Shown here: piece after piece, positions 54,243-63,895 of the stretch
Numbering within the stretch: the first letter of the stretch is position 1
Layout: each line of letters opens with the position of its first letter
Source: Mycobacteriales bacterium
Lineage (GTDB): Bacteria; Actinomycetota; Actinomycetes; DATLTS01
Length of the DNA stretch: 64,000 nt
Assembly (NCBI GenBank): GCA_035533475.1
Contig: DATLTS010000041.1
Location: 270,459 to 334,458 of the forward strand
Reading direction: 5' to 3'
Notes under the pieces: model-generated
Seen by the model: the letters and a program-made list of their open reading frames with translations, nothing else
The model's database searches: none
Told to the model about the DNA's origin: nothing
Made by a program: the position numbers and the translations under genes

Positions 54243-55442
54243 TCAGTCCGGGGCCGGATCACGGGTCAACGGGCAGGACATGCAACGCGGGCCGCCCCGA
54301 CCACTCCCGAGCTCGCTGCCGGCGATCGGGATGATCTCGATTCCGGCCGCCGCGAGACGGGCGTTGGTCTCCGTGTTGCGCTCGTAGGCAATGGCGATCC
54401 GGGGTGCGATCGCGAGGGTGTTGTTCCCGTCGTCCCACTGCTCACGCTCGGCGGTCACCGGGTCGAGCCCGGTGCCGATTACCCGCAGGGCGGGGATGCC
54501 CATCGCGGCCGCGGCGGCGGCAAGGAACGGCTGGGGCCGGCCGACGTCGAGCCGGCCCTCCGCGCCGGCCGTGACGACATAAGCGAGGAGGGTGTCAGCG
54601 ACCGCTGGATACATGACGACTGCGTCGACATCCACCATCGTGCATACCGTGTCGAGGTGCATCGTGGCCCGTTCCTGGGCGATCGGCACGACCAGCACCG
54701 TGTGGGCCAGGCCGTCGGCGAACAAAGTGCTGGCCAGCCGCTCGACGCCGGCCGGGGTGGTCCGCTGGCCCACGCCGACCGCCACGATCCCGGCCGCCAG
54801 CACGAGGACGTCCCCGCCTTCGAGCCACGCGCCGCCGGGACGGTAAACCATCCGAGCACCACCAAAGCGAGGGTGGTGACGGTAGACCGCCTCGGCGAGC
54901 AACGACTCGCGGCGCCGAGCTGGCATCGACGGGCTGGTGACGGCGACCGCGTCACCGATCCAGGTCGAGGAGTCGCGCGTGAAGAGCAGGTTCGGCAGCG
55001 GCGGCACGACGAAATCCCCCCGCTCCATCAGCTGGTGGACCAGACCAGAGCCGCCGGGAAGCTCGTCGTGGGCTACTCCCGCGATCAGAGCGTCGGCGAG
55101 GTCGGCGGGCGCCAGGTCGGCGAGGTACCCCCCGACCATGCCGGCGAGCGCCGGCCCCAGTCGGGCGTCCGCGCTCACCCCGGAGATCACCTCGGCGCGG
55201 GCCTCATGATCGGCGAACACGTCGACGAGCAGCTGCTGCAGGTACAGCACCTCCACGCCGTGCGCCCGCAGGACGGCGGCGAAACCGTCATGCTCGGCCT
55301 GCGCGCGCTCCACCCACGGGATTCCGTCGAAGAGGAGGTCGGCGCTGTTCCGCGGGGTGAGCCGGTTCAGCTCGCGGCCCGGCCGGTGCAGGAGGACCGA
55401 GCGCAGCCGCCCCACCTCGCTGTCGACCCGGGCGGCTGGCAC
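54243..55442 (-). CDS. arcA: Arginine deiminase
   Basis: 399 residues. It converts arginine to citrulline and ammonia. Family features: [20 protein letters not shown] at the start, [13 protein letters not shown] (catalytic Asp), the EGGDVLVLA region, [12 protein letters not shown] (catalytic His) and the nucleophile Cys in [14 protein letters not shown] at the C-terminus. No arcB or arcC is adjacent, so it stands alone rather than in an ADI operon. Confidence 0.95.
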   Translation of the reverse strand: MPAARVDSEVGRLRSVLLHRPGRELNRLTPRNSADLLFDGIPWVERAQAEHDGFAAVLRAHGVEVLYLQQLLVDVFADHEARAEVISGVSADARLGPALAGMVGGYLADLAPADLADALIAGVAHDELPGGSGLVHQLMERGDFVVPPLPNLLFTRDSSTWIGDAVAVTSPSMPARRRESLLAEAVYRHHPRFGGARMVYRPGGAWLEGGDVLVLAAGIVAVGVGQRTTPAGVERLASTLFADGLAHTVLVVPIAQERATMHLDTVCTMVDVDAVVMYPAVADTLLAYVVTAGAEGRLDVGRPQPFLAAAAAAMGIPALRVIGTGLDPVTAEREQWDDGNNTLAIAPRIAIAYERNTETNARLAAAGIEIIPIAGSELGSGRGGPRCMSCPLTRDPAPD

Positions 55443-55515
55443 GCAGCGACCCTAGCGAGCCGGGCCCCGGGGCGGCGCCGCGTTCATCCGGACACCGATC
55501 GGGGACAATGGGAGG

Positions 55516-56811
55516 GTGCTTCCCCCGCCCACCGTTCCCGCGCTGCACCGCGTTCCCTCGACGGCGGCGGCCGATCTGAAGCGATCCCCCCGGAGCGGCG
55601 GGCGGTGGCTCCCGATCTTGCTGGGCATCGGCGCCGGCCTGCTCGTCGCCGCCTGGATCGTGTACATCCATCTGACCGCGACACCCTCGCAGCGGCTAGT
55701 GGACCTCGCGGTCTACCGGGACGGAGGCCGTTCGGTCCTGCTGGGCCGCGCGATCTACAGCCATGTCACCCCGCCCCCGCAACTCCTGCCGTTCACCTAC
55801 CCGCCGTTCGCCGCCCTGCTCGCGGTACCGCTGGCATGGCTGCCGATGGGGCTGGATGGCTACCTGTGGACCGCCGGGGAGCTCGCCTGCACCGCGGTGA
55901 TCAGCTGGTTCGCGTTTCGTCGACTGCTGCCCAGGTTCGGACGCTGGGCGCCGGTCGCACTGGGGGTCCTGGCCGGCGCAATGCAGTGGATGCTCCCGTT
56001 CGGTGACGAGATCAAGTTCGGCCAGGTCGACGAGCTGCTCGTCGTCCTGGTCCTGCTCGACTGCCTGACCGCCCGACCGCGCTGGCCGCGGGGACTGCTG
56101 ATCGGGCTCGCGACCGCGATCAAGCTGACGCCGGGGGTCTTCATCGTCTACCTGTGGCTTACCGGGCGCCGCCGGGCCGCCGGGGTAGCCGCCGCGACGA
56201 CGGTGGGCGTCACGCTGCTCACCGCGGCCATCCTGCCGCGAGACTCGGCGGCTTTTTGGCTGCACGCGGTCCTGCAACCGGAGCGGACCGGGCTCAACTC
56301 AGGCGAGGCCAACCAGTCGTTGCGGGGCATCCTGCTGCGTTTGTCGTGGCCGCATGGGCCGACCGTGGTGGTCTGGCTGCTGGCGGTTGCTGTGGTCGCG
56401 CTGCTCGGCTTTCGGCGGGCGGTCCGGGCCTCGAGGGCGGGTGACGAGTTGGCCGGGGTGGCCCTGGTCGGGCTGCTCGCCGTCCTTTTGTCCCCGGTTG
56501 CGTGGATCCATCACCTAGCCTGGCTGCCCCTCGTTATAGGGATAATCGCCGCCGACGGCAGGGACCGCCGGCGGATCATGGCCGCCTTCGCCGTCTGGCT
56601 GTGTTTTTTCGCAAAGCTGCCCTGGTGGGGGGCGCACATGCTGGCCCGGCACGGCGGCCCCGCGGTGGAGATCTTTCTGCTGCGCAACGCCTACGGGTTG
56701 ATCGCGCTCGGGCTCGTGTTGTTCCTGCCGTGGCGGCGCCGAGACCCGCTTGCTCCGCCGTACCCTCTCTCCAACGTCCCTCGCGCCGAATCGCTTTCCA
56801 CGGCAGACTGA
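55516..56811 (+). CDS. GT87-family alpha-mannosyltransferase (PimE-like)
   Basis: 431 residues from GTG 55516. About ten membrane helices; RLVDLAVYRDGGRSVLLGRAIYS has the first-loop Asp of GT-C enzymes, then FTYPPFAALLAVPLAWLP, KFGQVDELLVVLVLLDCL and AIKLTPGVFIVYLW, all DUF2029/GT87 hallmarks. These enzymes use polyprenyl-phosphomannose for phosphatidylinositol mannosides or lipoglycans. The acceptor is not readable. Confidence 0.9.
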   Translation: MLPPPTVPALHRVPSTAAADLKRSPRSGGRWLPILLGIGAGLLVAAWIVYIHLTATPSQRLVDLAVYRDGGRSVLLGRAIYSHVTPPPQLLPFTYPPFAALLAVPLAWLPMGLDGYLWTAGELACTAVISWFAFRRLLPRFGRWAPVALGVLAGAMQWMLPFGDEIKFGQVDELLVVLVLLDCLTARPRWPRGLLIGLATAIKLTPGVFIVYLWLTGRRRAAGVAAATTVGVTLLTAAILPRDSAAFWLHAVLQPERTGLNSGEANQSLRGILLRLSWPHGPTVVVWLLAVAVVALLGFRRAVRASRAGDELAGVALVGLLAVLLSPVAWIHHLAWLPLVIGIIAADGRDRRRIMAAFAVWLCFFAKLPWWGAHMLARHGGPAVEIFLLRNAYGLIALGLVLFLPWRRRDPLAPPYPLSNVPRAESLSTAD

Positions 56812-56860
56812 GGGCGTCCTCGCGTTCGGTCGGGGGGCGCGAGCTGGGCGGGAGGCCGTG

Positions 56861-57337
56861 GTGCCGGAGTTGGTGCTGCCGCTTGCCGCGTTGCGTCGCG
56901 TCGAGCTTCCGGTCAGTGCGGTGGATCGGACTCCAAGCCGGTCCAACGCGACGGCCAGCAGCCCGCTTTCCCGGTGGGGATCAACGGTGGCCGCGGCGCG
57001 GGACGCTTGTCTCGTGCTCGACGCCGGTGGTCGCGTCGTCAGTGTGTCCCCGGCGTGTGCTGAGTTGTTCGGTCAGTCGGTCGACGCCCTGATCGGCCGC
57101 GACCTGCTGGACGCGGTCGCGCTCGTCGATTTCGAGACCGGCGAAGCGGCACCGGAGTACGCGGCGCGGATCCCGCCGCTGCTCGTGCTGACGGTGGTCA
57201 CCCTGGGTCGGAGCCTGCTTCGACTCGAGCGTCCGGCCGGTCGGGTCACCCTGGACATCATCTCCGCGCCGCTGCGGGGCAACGACGGTCAGGTGGTCGG
57301 CTCGATCTCGTTTCTCGCCGAGATCAGTCCGGGCTGA
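56861..57337 (+). CDS. PAS-domain protein
   Basis: 158 residues from GTG 56861 with GGGAGG five bases upstream. After about 45 residues comes a PAS domain: ARDACLVLDAGGRVVSVSPACAELFGQSVDALIGRDLLDAVALVDF and a terminal beta pair (GSISFLAEIS). No kinase, GGDEF or HTH output is attached, so it may sense a ligand for a separate partner. Its end overlaps the convergent larC gene by 14 bases. Confidence 0.78.
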   Translation: MPELVLPLAALRRVELPVSAVDRTPSRSNATASSPLSRWGSTVAAARDACLVLDAGGRVVSVSPACAELFGQSVDALIGRDLLDAVALVDFETGEAAPEYAARIPPLLVLTVVTLGRSLLRLERPAGRVTLDIISAPLRGNDGQVVGSISFLAEISPG

Positions 57338-58550
57338 GACCGGTAGCGCGGATCGGTCGGCCGACCTGTTCGGCGGCGGCGATCGCGGCGGCGAGCACGC
57401 CGCGGACCGGGCGGCCGAGCGCCGACGCGGCCGCCGCCACATCGTCGAATTCCGGTGTGGCGCCCACTATCCGGCCGTCGAGGTAGGCGAGCTTGACCCG
57501 GACCGGGCGGCCGTCGACATCGACGCTGACCTCGGCCCGGTCCAGGGCCCGCTTCGTCACCGGATACTCGCGCAGGCCGATGGTTGTCGTCTCGGTGAAA
57601 AGGACGTGCCGGACCGCCGCGGCGTCGGCCGGCGTGACGAGGGCATGCACAGTGTGTGCCGGGCGGCCCTTCTTCATGACGATCGGGGTGAGCCACGCGT
57701 CGGCGGCTCCCGCCGCCAGCAGCCGATCGAGCACCCCGGGCCACAGCCGAGGGTCGACATCGTCGACGTTGGCTTCGACGACGAGCATTTCGGTCAGCGA
57801 GCCCCCGGCTGTCCCGTCAGCGGCGAGCTCGCCGACCACGAGGCCCAGGACGTTCGCCTGGCCATGCACCTCACGCGAGCCGGCGCCCAGCCCGTGCGCT
57901 CGCACGACCATCGCCGGTGCCGAGCCCCAACGCTGGACCGTCGCGGCGAGGATCGCCGCCCCGGTCGGGGTTGCCAACTCGACGTCCGGGCCACCGAGCA
58001 GGACCGGTGCCCCGACGGCGGCGAACAGGGCGAGCACCGCTGGCGTGGGGACCGGGAGCAGCCCGTGGCTCGTCGCCACCGTCCCGGACCCGGTGGCGAC
58101 CGGGGTCGCGCCGAATCCGTCGAGGCCGAGTTCGCAGATACCGGCGGCCGCACCGACGATGTCAGCAAGTGCGTCCAGGGCGCCGATTTCATGGAAGTGC
58201 ACGTCTTCCAGCGAGCTGCCATGGGCGGCGGCCTCGGCCCGGGCCAGCCGACCGAAGATGTCTAGGGCGATCTCACGTACCGGCTGGTGTAGGCCGCCGG
58301 CATCGACGAGGATCCGCCGGATAGTCGCCAAGGTGCGCGGCTCCTGGCTCTCGGGGGCGGCGACCTGCACCCGGGTGGCGGCGAGCGCTCCCCGTGTCAC
58401 CGATTCGGCCGACAGTCGCACCGGTCCCACCGCGAGCGCGTCGATCGCCTGCTGCAGCACCGGCAGCGCTACCCCCGCATCGACCAATGCGCCGAGGAGC
58501 ATGTCGCCGCTCACCCCGGAGGCGCAGTTCCACCAGCCGATCCGGGTCAC
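57324..58550 (-). CDS. larC: Nickel-pincer cofactor biosynthesis protein LarC
   Basis: 408 residues. LarC inserts nickel (CTP-dependent cyclometallase) into the pincer nucleotide cofactor of lactate racemase-type enzymes. Family parts: GWWNCASGVSGDMLLGALVDAGV, FHEIGALDALADIVGAA, TPTGAAILA, VEANVDDVDPRLWPGVLDRL and TPIVMKKGRPAH. It is a single uninterrupted gene, unlike the frameshifted larC1/C2 of lactobacilli. It overlaps larB by four bases. Confidence 0.93.
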   Translation of the reverse strand: MTRIGWWNCASGVSGDMLLGALVDAGVALPVLQQAIDALAVGPVRLSAESVTRGALAATRVQVAAPESQEPRTLATIRRILVDAGGLHQPVREIALDIFGRLARAEAAAHGSSLEDVHFHEIGALDALADIVGAAAGICELGLDGFGATPVATGSGTVATSHGLLPVPTPAVLALFAAVGAPVLLGGPDVELATPTGAAILAATVQRWGSAPAMVVRAHGLGAGSREVHGQANVLGLVVGELAADGTAGGSLTEMLVVEANVDDVDPRLWPGVLDRLLAAGAADAWLTPIVMKKGRPAHTVHALVTPADAAAVRHVLFTETTTIGLREYPVTKRALDRAEVSVDVDGRPVRVKLAYLDGRIVGATPEFDDVAAAASALGRPVRGVLAAAIAAAEQVGRPIRATGLSPD

Positions 58551-59326
58551 CGGTCCGCCTTCGATCGGTCGGCCCGCCGGGCGACCCGGGCCGCGAAGAC
58601 ACCTGCGCCGAAACCGTTGTCGATGTTGCAGACGACGACACCGGGGGCGCAGGAGTTGAGCATCGCGAGCAGCGCGGCCAGACCGCCGAACGCGCTTCCG
58701 TAGCCAACCGAGGTTGGCACGGCTACCATTGGCGTGCCGACCAGGCCACCGACGACGCTGGGCAGGGCGCCCTCCATACCGGCGACGACGACGAGGCAGT
58801 CGGCGCCCTCGAGCGCCTCACGCGCCGCGATCAAGCGATGCAGCCCGGCGACACCGACGTCGCTGACCCTGGTGACATCGGCCCCGAAGACCCGCGCCGT
58901 CAGCGATGCCTCTGCCGCCACCGGGCCGTCGCTCGTCCCGGCCGCGACGACGCACACGCGGCCCCGAGCCGGTGGGAGCGGCCCGACGACGGCACACCGC
59001 GCCTCGACGTCGACCAGGGCATCGGGAAACGCGGCCCGGACCGCGTCCGCTCCGGGAGGGTCGAGCCGGGTCACGAGAGCGGGCCGGTCCCCGGGCTGTG
59101 CCCCCAGGGCCCGGACCAGCGTCACCGTCTGTTCGGCGGTCTTCCCCGCGGCGTAGATGACCTCTGGGTCACCGGTCCGCAGCCCGCGGTGGGTGTCGAG
59201 CCGGGCGAACCCGAGATCGGCGAATCCGGCCAGTGGCCCGGCGGCGAGCAGACCGACCGCATCGTCCACCGCGGTTTCGCCGGCGGCGACCGCTCCGAGC
59301 AGGGCGCGCACCTCGTCCCGGTCCAT
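58547..59326 (-). CDS. larB: Nickel-pincer cofactor biosynthesis protein LarB
   Basis: 259 residues from ATG 59326. LarB carboxylates nicotinic acid adenine dinucleotide, the first step of the cofactor pathway. It has a PurE-like fold: VVVAGMEGALPSVVGGLVGTPMVAVPTSVGYGS with AGMEGALPSVV as the family signature, preceded by GFARLDTHRGLRTGDPEVIYAAGKT. larE, the sulfur-transferase step, and a larA target are not seen in this window. Confidence 0.93.
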   Translation of the reverse strand: MDRDEVRALLGAVAAGETAVDDAVGLLAAGPLAGFADLGFARLDTHRGLRTGDPEVIYAAGKTAEQTVTLVRALGAQPGDRPALVTRLDPPGADAVRAAFPDALVDVEARCAVVGPLPPARGRVCVVAAGTSDGPVAAEASLTARVFGADVTRVSDVGVAGLHRLIAAREALEGADCLVVVAGMEGALPSVVGGLVGTPMVAVPTSVGYGSAFGGLAALLAMLNSCAPGVVVCNIDNGFGAGVFAARVARRADRSKADR

Positions 59327-59442
59327 GCCGCCGACCCTATGCGCGCCCGATGCGGTGACGGGCGGCACCGGTCGGCGGGGTGGGTGGGCGCCCATTAGGC
59401 TGCGTCTGTTCCCTCTTCCCGGATCTCCGGACATGGTGCGCA

Positions 59443-59991
59443 GTGCTCTCGATCGACCCGAACACGCTCGACGTCCTCGCTATCGCGGGTCCGGCCGTCG
59501 GTGCCGCCGGCCTGCTCGCCGCCGCGGTGGTCGCCCTGCGGTTGCGCAGGCTGCGCCGGGACTTCGTCGTCCTCGAGTCTCCCGACGGCGGCAGGGACAC
59601 CGTGGTAGCCGCCGTACAGCGCCAGGTGGACGAGGTCGGCCGGCTCCGCCGGGACGTGGCGGGGGCTCGCACCGACCTTGATGCGGCTCGGGCCGAACTG
59701 ACCGACGCGATCCGACACGTGGCGGTAGTGCGGTATGACGCGTTTCAGGACATGGGCGGCCGGATGTCGTTCTCGGCGGCGCTGCTCGACGACGCCGGCG
59801 ACGGTCTGGTGCTCACCGCAATCAATGGCCGGACCGAGACCCGTGCCTACGCGAAGGGGATCAAGGCCGGGCGCAGCGAGCAGTCGCTCTCACCCGAGGA
59901 GGAGCAGGTGATCGCGTTCGCCATCCGGGGCGACGCCGCCTCCGCGCCCCGCCGGACCTCCCACCGGCGCGACGCGCCGGCCCGGACCTAG
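59443..59991 (+). CDS. DUF4446 membrane protein
   Basis: 182 residues from GTG 59443. One N-terminal helix (about residues 12-32), a basic stop-transfer, a coiled coil (QVDEVGRLRRDVAGARTDLDAARAEL) and the DUF4446 core HVAVVRYDAFQDMGGRMSFSAALLDDAGDGLVLTAINGRTETRAYAKGI. The Ala/Arg tail is short. It commonly sits beside pheA/serS in actinobacteria. Function unknown. Confidence 0.9.
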   Translation: MLSIDPNTLDVLAIAGPAVGAAGLLAAAVVALRLRRLRRDFVVLESPDGGRDTVVAAVQRQVDEVGRLRRDVAGARTDLDAARAELTDAIRHVAVVRYDAFQDMGGRMSFSAALLDDAGDGLVLTAINGRTETRAYAKGIKAGRSEQSLSPEEEQVIAFAIRGDAASAPRRTSHRRDAPART

Positions 59992-60004
59992 CGCCCGCCG
60001 GCCG

Positions 60005-60946
60005 ATGCCCGGGGTGCCACCGGCCCGCTACGCCTATCTCGGCCCGGAGGGGACCTTCAGCGAGGCGGCGTTGCGCAGCCTGCCGGCCGCCGCCCGAAGC
60101 GAGCTCGTCGCCGCTGCGTCGGTGCCGGCAGCGCTCGACGCTGTCCGGAGCGGCGAGGTGACCGCGGCCCTGGTGCCCTTCGAGAACTCTGTCGAGGGGT
60201 CGGTCGCCTCCACCCTCGACGAGTTGGCCACCGGGCCGCTGCTGCACATCGCCAGGGAGGTGCTGCTCCCGGTCAGCTTCTCGCTCCTCGCGCGCCCCGG
60301 CTCCCCGCTGCCTGAGCTCCGCACCGTGACCACGATCCCGCACGCCGAAGCGCAGGTGCGGGGCTGGCTCCGCGAGCATCTGCCGGCGGCCCGCTTCATC
60401 CCGGCAGCCAGTACCGCCGACGGCGCCCGGGCAGTCGCCGCCGGAGAGGCCGACGCCGCGGTCGCTGGTCCGCTGGCCGCCGAGCGGTACCGGCTCGAGG
60501 TTCTCGCCGAGGCGATCCAGGACACAGCCGGAGCGGTCACCAGGTTCGTCCTCGTCGCCCTGCCCGGTACCCCACCGGAGCCGACCGGCGCGGACCGGAC
60601 GACGCTCGTCGCGTTCGAGGCGGACGACCACCCGGGGGCTCTCCTCGAGATCCTCACCGAGTTCGCGTTCCGCGGGGTCAACCTCACCCGGCTCGAGTCC
60701 CGGCCGACCGGCGCCGGGCTGGGCCGTTACTGCTTCTCGATCGACTGCGAAGGCCATGTCGCGGACGAGCGCGTCGGCGAGGCGCTGTCGGCGTTGCGCC
60801 GGCTGTGCGCGGATGTCCGCTTCCTCGGCTCCTATCCGCGAGCCGACGCGATCGCCCCGACCGTGCGTCGCGGGGTCGCGGACGGGGACTTCCGGGATGC
60901 GCAGGCGTGGCTTCGCCGGCTCCGCGAGGGGGCTGCTCCGGACTAG
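60005..60946 (+). CDS. pheA: Prephenate dehydratase
   Basis: 313 residues. It makes phenylpyruvate in phenylalanine synthesis. The catalytic domain (1-190) has [24 protein letters not shown] and [12 protein letters not shown] (TRF motif). An ACT domain (200-280) for feedback control has [27 protein letters not shown]. The two-domain monofunctional form is typical for actinobacteria. Confidence 0.95.
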   Translation: MPGVPPARYAYLGPEGTFSEAALRSLPAAARSELVAAASVPAALDAVRSGEVTAALVPFENSVEGSVASTLDELATGPLLHIAREVLLPVSFSLLARPGSPLPELRTVTTIPHAEAQVRGWLREHLPAARFIPAASTADGARAVAAGEADAAVAGPLAAERYRLEVLAEAIQDTAGAVTRFVLVALPGTPPEPTGADRTTLVAFEADDHPGALLEILTEFAFRGVNLTRLESRPTGAGLGRYCFSIDCEGHVADERVGEALSALRRLCADVRFLGSYPRADAIAPTVRRGVADGDFRDAQAWLRRLREGAAPD

Positions 60947-60987
60947 CCCGGGCGGGTCCGGGTCAGCGCGCCGGTAGGCTCGACCGG

Positions 60988-62247
60988 GTGATCGATATCA
61001 AGGCCCTGCGGGACGATCCGGAGCGCTTCCGGGTCAGTCAGCGGGTCCGAGGCGAAGATCCGCAGCTCGTCGACGCGCTGCTCGCTGCCGACGAGGCGTG
61101 GCGGGCTGCAACCACCCGGTACGAGGGGGTCCGGGCGGAGCAGAAGGCGCTTGGGCGACAGGTCGCGGCCGCGCCCGCCGAGCTGAAGGCCACACTGCTG
61201 GAGAAGGCCAAGTCACTGGCCGACGAGGTCAAGTCCGCGGAGGCCGCGGTGAGCGCGGACCAGGCCGAGCTGCGAGCGGCCAGCTACCGAGTGTCCAACC
61301 TGGTCGAGGGCGCTCCCGCCGGGGGGGAAGACGATTTCGTCGTCCTCGACACGGTCGGCGCGGTGCCGGCGTACGACTTCGCGGTCCGTGACCACGTCGA
61401 GCTCGGCGAGCTCCTCGGCGCGATCGACATCGCCCGCGGCGCCAAGGTCTCGGGGGCGCGCTTCTACTTCCTCACCGGTGTCGGCGCGCTCCTCGAACTC
61501 GCCCTGGTGAACCTCGCGATCGCGCAGGCCGTGGCCGCTGGCTTCACGCCGGTCATTCCGCCAGCCTTGGTCAAGCCGGAGGCCATGGAGGGCACCGGGT
61601 TCCTCGGTGCGCACGCCGCGGAGGTGTACCGGCTGGCTGACGACGACCTCTACCTGGTCGGGACGTCCGAGGTCCCCCTCGCCGCATTCCACATGGACGA
61701 GATCCTCGACGCCGACCGACTGCCGATGCGCTACGTCGGGTTCTCGCCGTGCTTTCGCCGTGAGGCCGGCTCCTACGGTCGAGATACCCAGGGGATCATC
61801 CGCGTGCACTGGTTCGACAAGGTCGAGATGTTCTCGTTCTGCGACCCCGCGGACGCCGAGGTGGAACACCAGCGGCTGTTGGGCTGGGAGCGGGAGTTCC
61901 TGGGCAAGCTTGAGCTGCCCTACCGAGTCGTCGACATCGCCGCCGGTGACCTGGGATCGAGCGCGGTGCGTAAATTCGACTGCGAGGCGTGGGTCCCCAG
62001 CCAGGGTCGGTACCGGGAGCTGACCAGCACGTCGAACTGCACCTCCTTCCAGGCCCGCCGGCTCGGCGTCCGGACCCGCGCCGGGGACGCCACCATCCCG
62101 GTGGCCACCTTGAACGGCACGCTGGTAGCCGTGGCTCGGGCGATCGTCGCGCTGCTCGAAGTGCACCAGCGCGCCGACGGCTCGGTACGGGTACCGGCGG
62201 CCCTCGCGCCGTACCTTGGCCGTGAGGTGCTCGAGCCGGTCCGGTGA
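60988..62247 (+). CDS. serS: Seryl-tRNA synthetase
   Basis: 419 residues from GTG 60988: [21 protein letters not shown]. The N-terminal helical arm (30-105) binds tRNA. Class II motifs: motif 2 with [29 protein letters not shown] and motif 3 with [16 protein letters not shown]. Length and order are normal for bacterial SerRS. It overlaps the HAD gene by four bases. Confidence 0.96.
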   Translation: MIDIKALRDDPERFRVSQRVRGEDPQLVDALLAADEAWRAATTRYEGVRAEQKALGRQVAAAPAELKATLLEKAKSLADEVKSAEAAVSADQAELRAASYRVSNLVEGAPAGGEDDFVVLDTVGAVPAYDFAVRDHVELGELLGAIDIARGAKVSGARFYFLTGVGALLELALVNLAIAQAVAAGFTPVIPPALVKPEAMEGTGFLGAHAAEVYRLADDDLYLVGTSEVPLAAFHMDEILDADRLPMRYVGFSPCFRREAGSYGRDTQGIIRVHWFDKVEMFSFCDPADAEVEHQRLLGWEREFLGKLELPYRVVDIAAGDLGSSAVRKFDCEAWVPSQGRYRELTSTSNCTSFQARRLGVRTRAGDATIPVATLNGTLVAVARAIVALLEVHQRADGSVRVPAALAPYLGREVLEPVR

Positions 62248-63044
62248 ACCACCCGCCGCAGGTCGTCGCGACCGACCTGGACGGGACGCTCTACCGGTCG
62301 GACAGCACGGTTTCCCCGCGCAGCCGTGCTGCGCTGCGGCTGGCCGCCGACGCGGGGGCGATCGTGGTAATCGTGACCGGCCGCCCGCCCCGCTGGGTCG
62401 TCCCGGTGGCGGCGGACACCGGGAGCCGCGGCCTCGCGGTGTGCGCCAATGGCGCCTACGTCGTCGATCTGGCGACCGGCCACGTGGTCGAGGAGCATCT
62501 GCTGGCTCCAGCCGCGGCTCGGGCGTGCGTCGCGGCGCTGCGTGCGGCGATTCCGGAGCTGACGTTCGCCGTCGAGCGGGGCCACGACTTCTCCTACGAG
62601 CCTGCCTACCGGCCACGCTGGCCGGTTCCGCCGGGCAGCGAGGTCGGCGTGGTGGACGGGTTGCTCCGCACCCCGGTGGGCAAGCTGCTCGCCCGCCACG
62701 AGCGGATGTCGGCGGACGAGCTGCTGGCCCGGGCCAGCAGCATCGTCGGGAGCGCGGTAACGGTCACCCATTCCAGCCGGGACGGCCTGCTCGAGGTCAG
62801 CGCAGCCGGAGTGAGCAAAGCTACGACGCTCGCCGCGGTCTGCGCCGAGCGCGGGCTCGGGTCAAGCGACGTGGTCGCGTTCGGTGACATGCCGAACGAC
62901 CTGCCGATGCTGGGCTGGGCCGGCTGGTCGGTCGCCGTCGCGAACGCCCATCCTGAGGTCCTCGGCGCGGTCGACGAGGTGACCGCCTCCAACGACGGGG
63001 ACGGGGTGGCGCTCGTGCTCGAGCGGATGTACCGGCCCGGCTAG
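62244..63044 (+). CDS. HAD-superfamily (Cof-type) phosphatase
   Basis: 266 residues from GTG 62244. Motif [14 protein letters not shown]; motif [11 protein letters not shown]; a C2-type cap in the middle; motif [16 protein letters not shown]. The substrate of such sugar-phosphate-like phosphatases is not readable. It is coupled to serS, as in related genomes. Confidence 0.9.
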   Translation: MNHPPQVVATDLDGTLYRSDSTVSPRSRAALRLAADAGAIVVIVTGRPPRWVVPVAADTGSRGLAVCANGAYVVDLATGHVVEEHLLAPAAARACVAALRAAIPELTFAVERGHDFSYEPAYRPRWPVPPGSEVGVVDGLLRTPVGKLLARHERMSADELLARASSIVGSAVTVTHSSRDGLLEVSAAGVSKATTLAAVCAERGLGSSDVVAFGDMPNDLPMLGWAGWSVAVANAHPEVLGAVDEVTASNDGDGVALVLERMYRPG

Positions 63045-63056
63045 GCCGCCGCCGCG

Positions 63057-63126
63057 CCGAGTGGGCGGATTGCCCCGGCCGAAACACCCACTCGGAGCGT
63101 GGAAGATCAGCACAATCGCCCACTCG
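63057..63126. repeat. REP-like nested inverted repeat
   Basis: CCGAGTGGG (63057-63065) pairs perfectly with CCCACTCGG (63087-63095). CGAGTGGGCGGATTG (63058-63072) also pairs, with one extra base, with CAATCGCCCACTCG (63113-63126). Two alternative hairpins share one arm. It lies just after the HAD gene and could end transcription, or be a dispersed palindromic element. No T-run is present. Confidence 0.5.
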
Positions 63127-63167
63127 CGGCGGCGGCGGGGCCGGCCGGGCGGGTCGTGGCGGGGGGC

Positions 63168-63857
63168 TCAGGACGCGGTGCCGCCGAATCGACGAATCCG
63201 GCCGAGCTCCTGGACTGGCGGGGTCGGGGTCGGGGTCGCCGCGACCACGCGGTTGCGTCCGGCCCGCTTGGCGGCGTAGAGCGCGGAGTCGGCCTGCTCG
63301 ACCAGATCCACGACCGTCGCGGTGTTCTCCGGCACGGCCGCGGCGCCGATCGAGATGGTGATCCGCTGGCTGCGCAGCCGCCCGGCGATCGTGGTGCGCA
63401 GTCGCTCGGCCAGCGCGCTCGCCGCCGTGAGCCCCGTGTCCCGGGCGAGGACGACGAATTCCTCACCGCCGTAGCGGTAGGCGGTGTCGCTCGGCCGCAG
63501 CGATTCGGTGAGTAGCTCAGCCACCGAGGTCAGCAGGGCGTCGCCCGCGGGATGGCCGAACGCGTCGTTGTAGGTCTTGAAGCGATCGATGTCGATGATC
63601 AGCAACGCCAGGCTGCGGTGGCCCCGGCTGGCCAGGGCTCCCTCGCTGAGCAGGTCCTCGTCGAGCCGGCGCCGGTTCGCCAGACCGGTGAGCGCGTCGC
63701 TGCGACTCTGCTCCTCGATCTTGGCGTAGAGGCGGGCGGCGGCGAGCGTGGTCGCGGCATGCACGGCCAGGGTCTCCAGCGCGTCGCGGATCCCGGCGTG
63801 GAGGACCCCGCGTCCCAGCTGGATCTCGACCACGCCATGCGCCCGGCCGGCGCTCAC
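63168..63857 (-). CDS. Diguanylate cyclase (GGDEF) with truncated GAF region
   Basis: 229 residues from GTG 63857 (the frame is open to 63932, but that part overlaps the upstream gene). Residues 1-60 look like the last third of a GAF domain (HGVVEIQLGRG, ALETLAVHAATTLAAARLYAKIEEQ). The GGDEF domain follows: SDALTGLANRRRLDEDL, IDIDRFKTYNDAFGHPAGDALL and active-site GGEEF in YRYGGEEFVVLA. It should make c-di-GMP. An inhibitory RxxD site is not obvious five residues before GGEEF (RPSDTAYR). The sensor half is missing. Confidence 0.78.
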   Translation of the reverse strand: MSAGRAHGVVEIQLGRGVLHAGIRDALETLAVHAATTLAAARLYAKIEEQSRSDALTGLANRRRLDEDLLSEGALASRGHRSLALLIIDIDRFKTYNDAFGHPAGDALLTSVAELLTESLRPSDTAYRYGGEEFVVLARDTGLTAASALAERLRTTIAGRLRSQRITISIGAAAVPENTATVVDLVEQADSALYAAKRAGRNRVVAATPTPTPPVQELGRIRRFGGTAS

Positions 63858-63895
63858 TAGCGCGGATTTCCACGCAACTGGTTCGGGGCAACGGG

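Noticed and set aside
57324..58550. Programmed frameshift in larC
   Set aside because: The gene is a single open frame of 408 codons, so no frameshift is needed.
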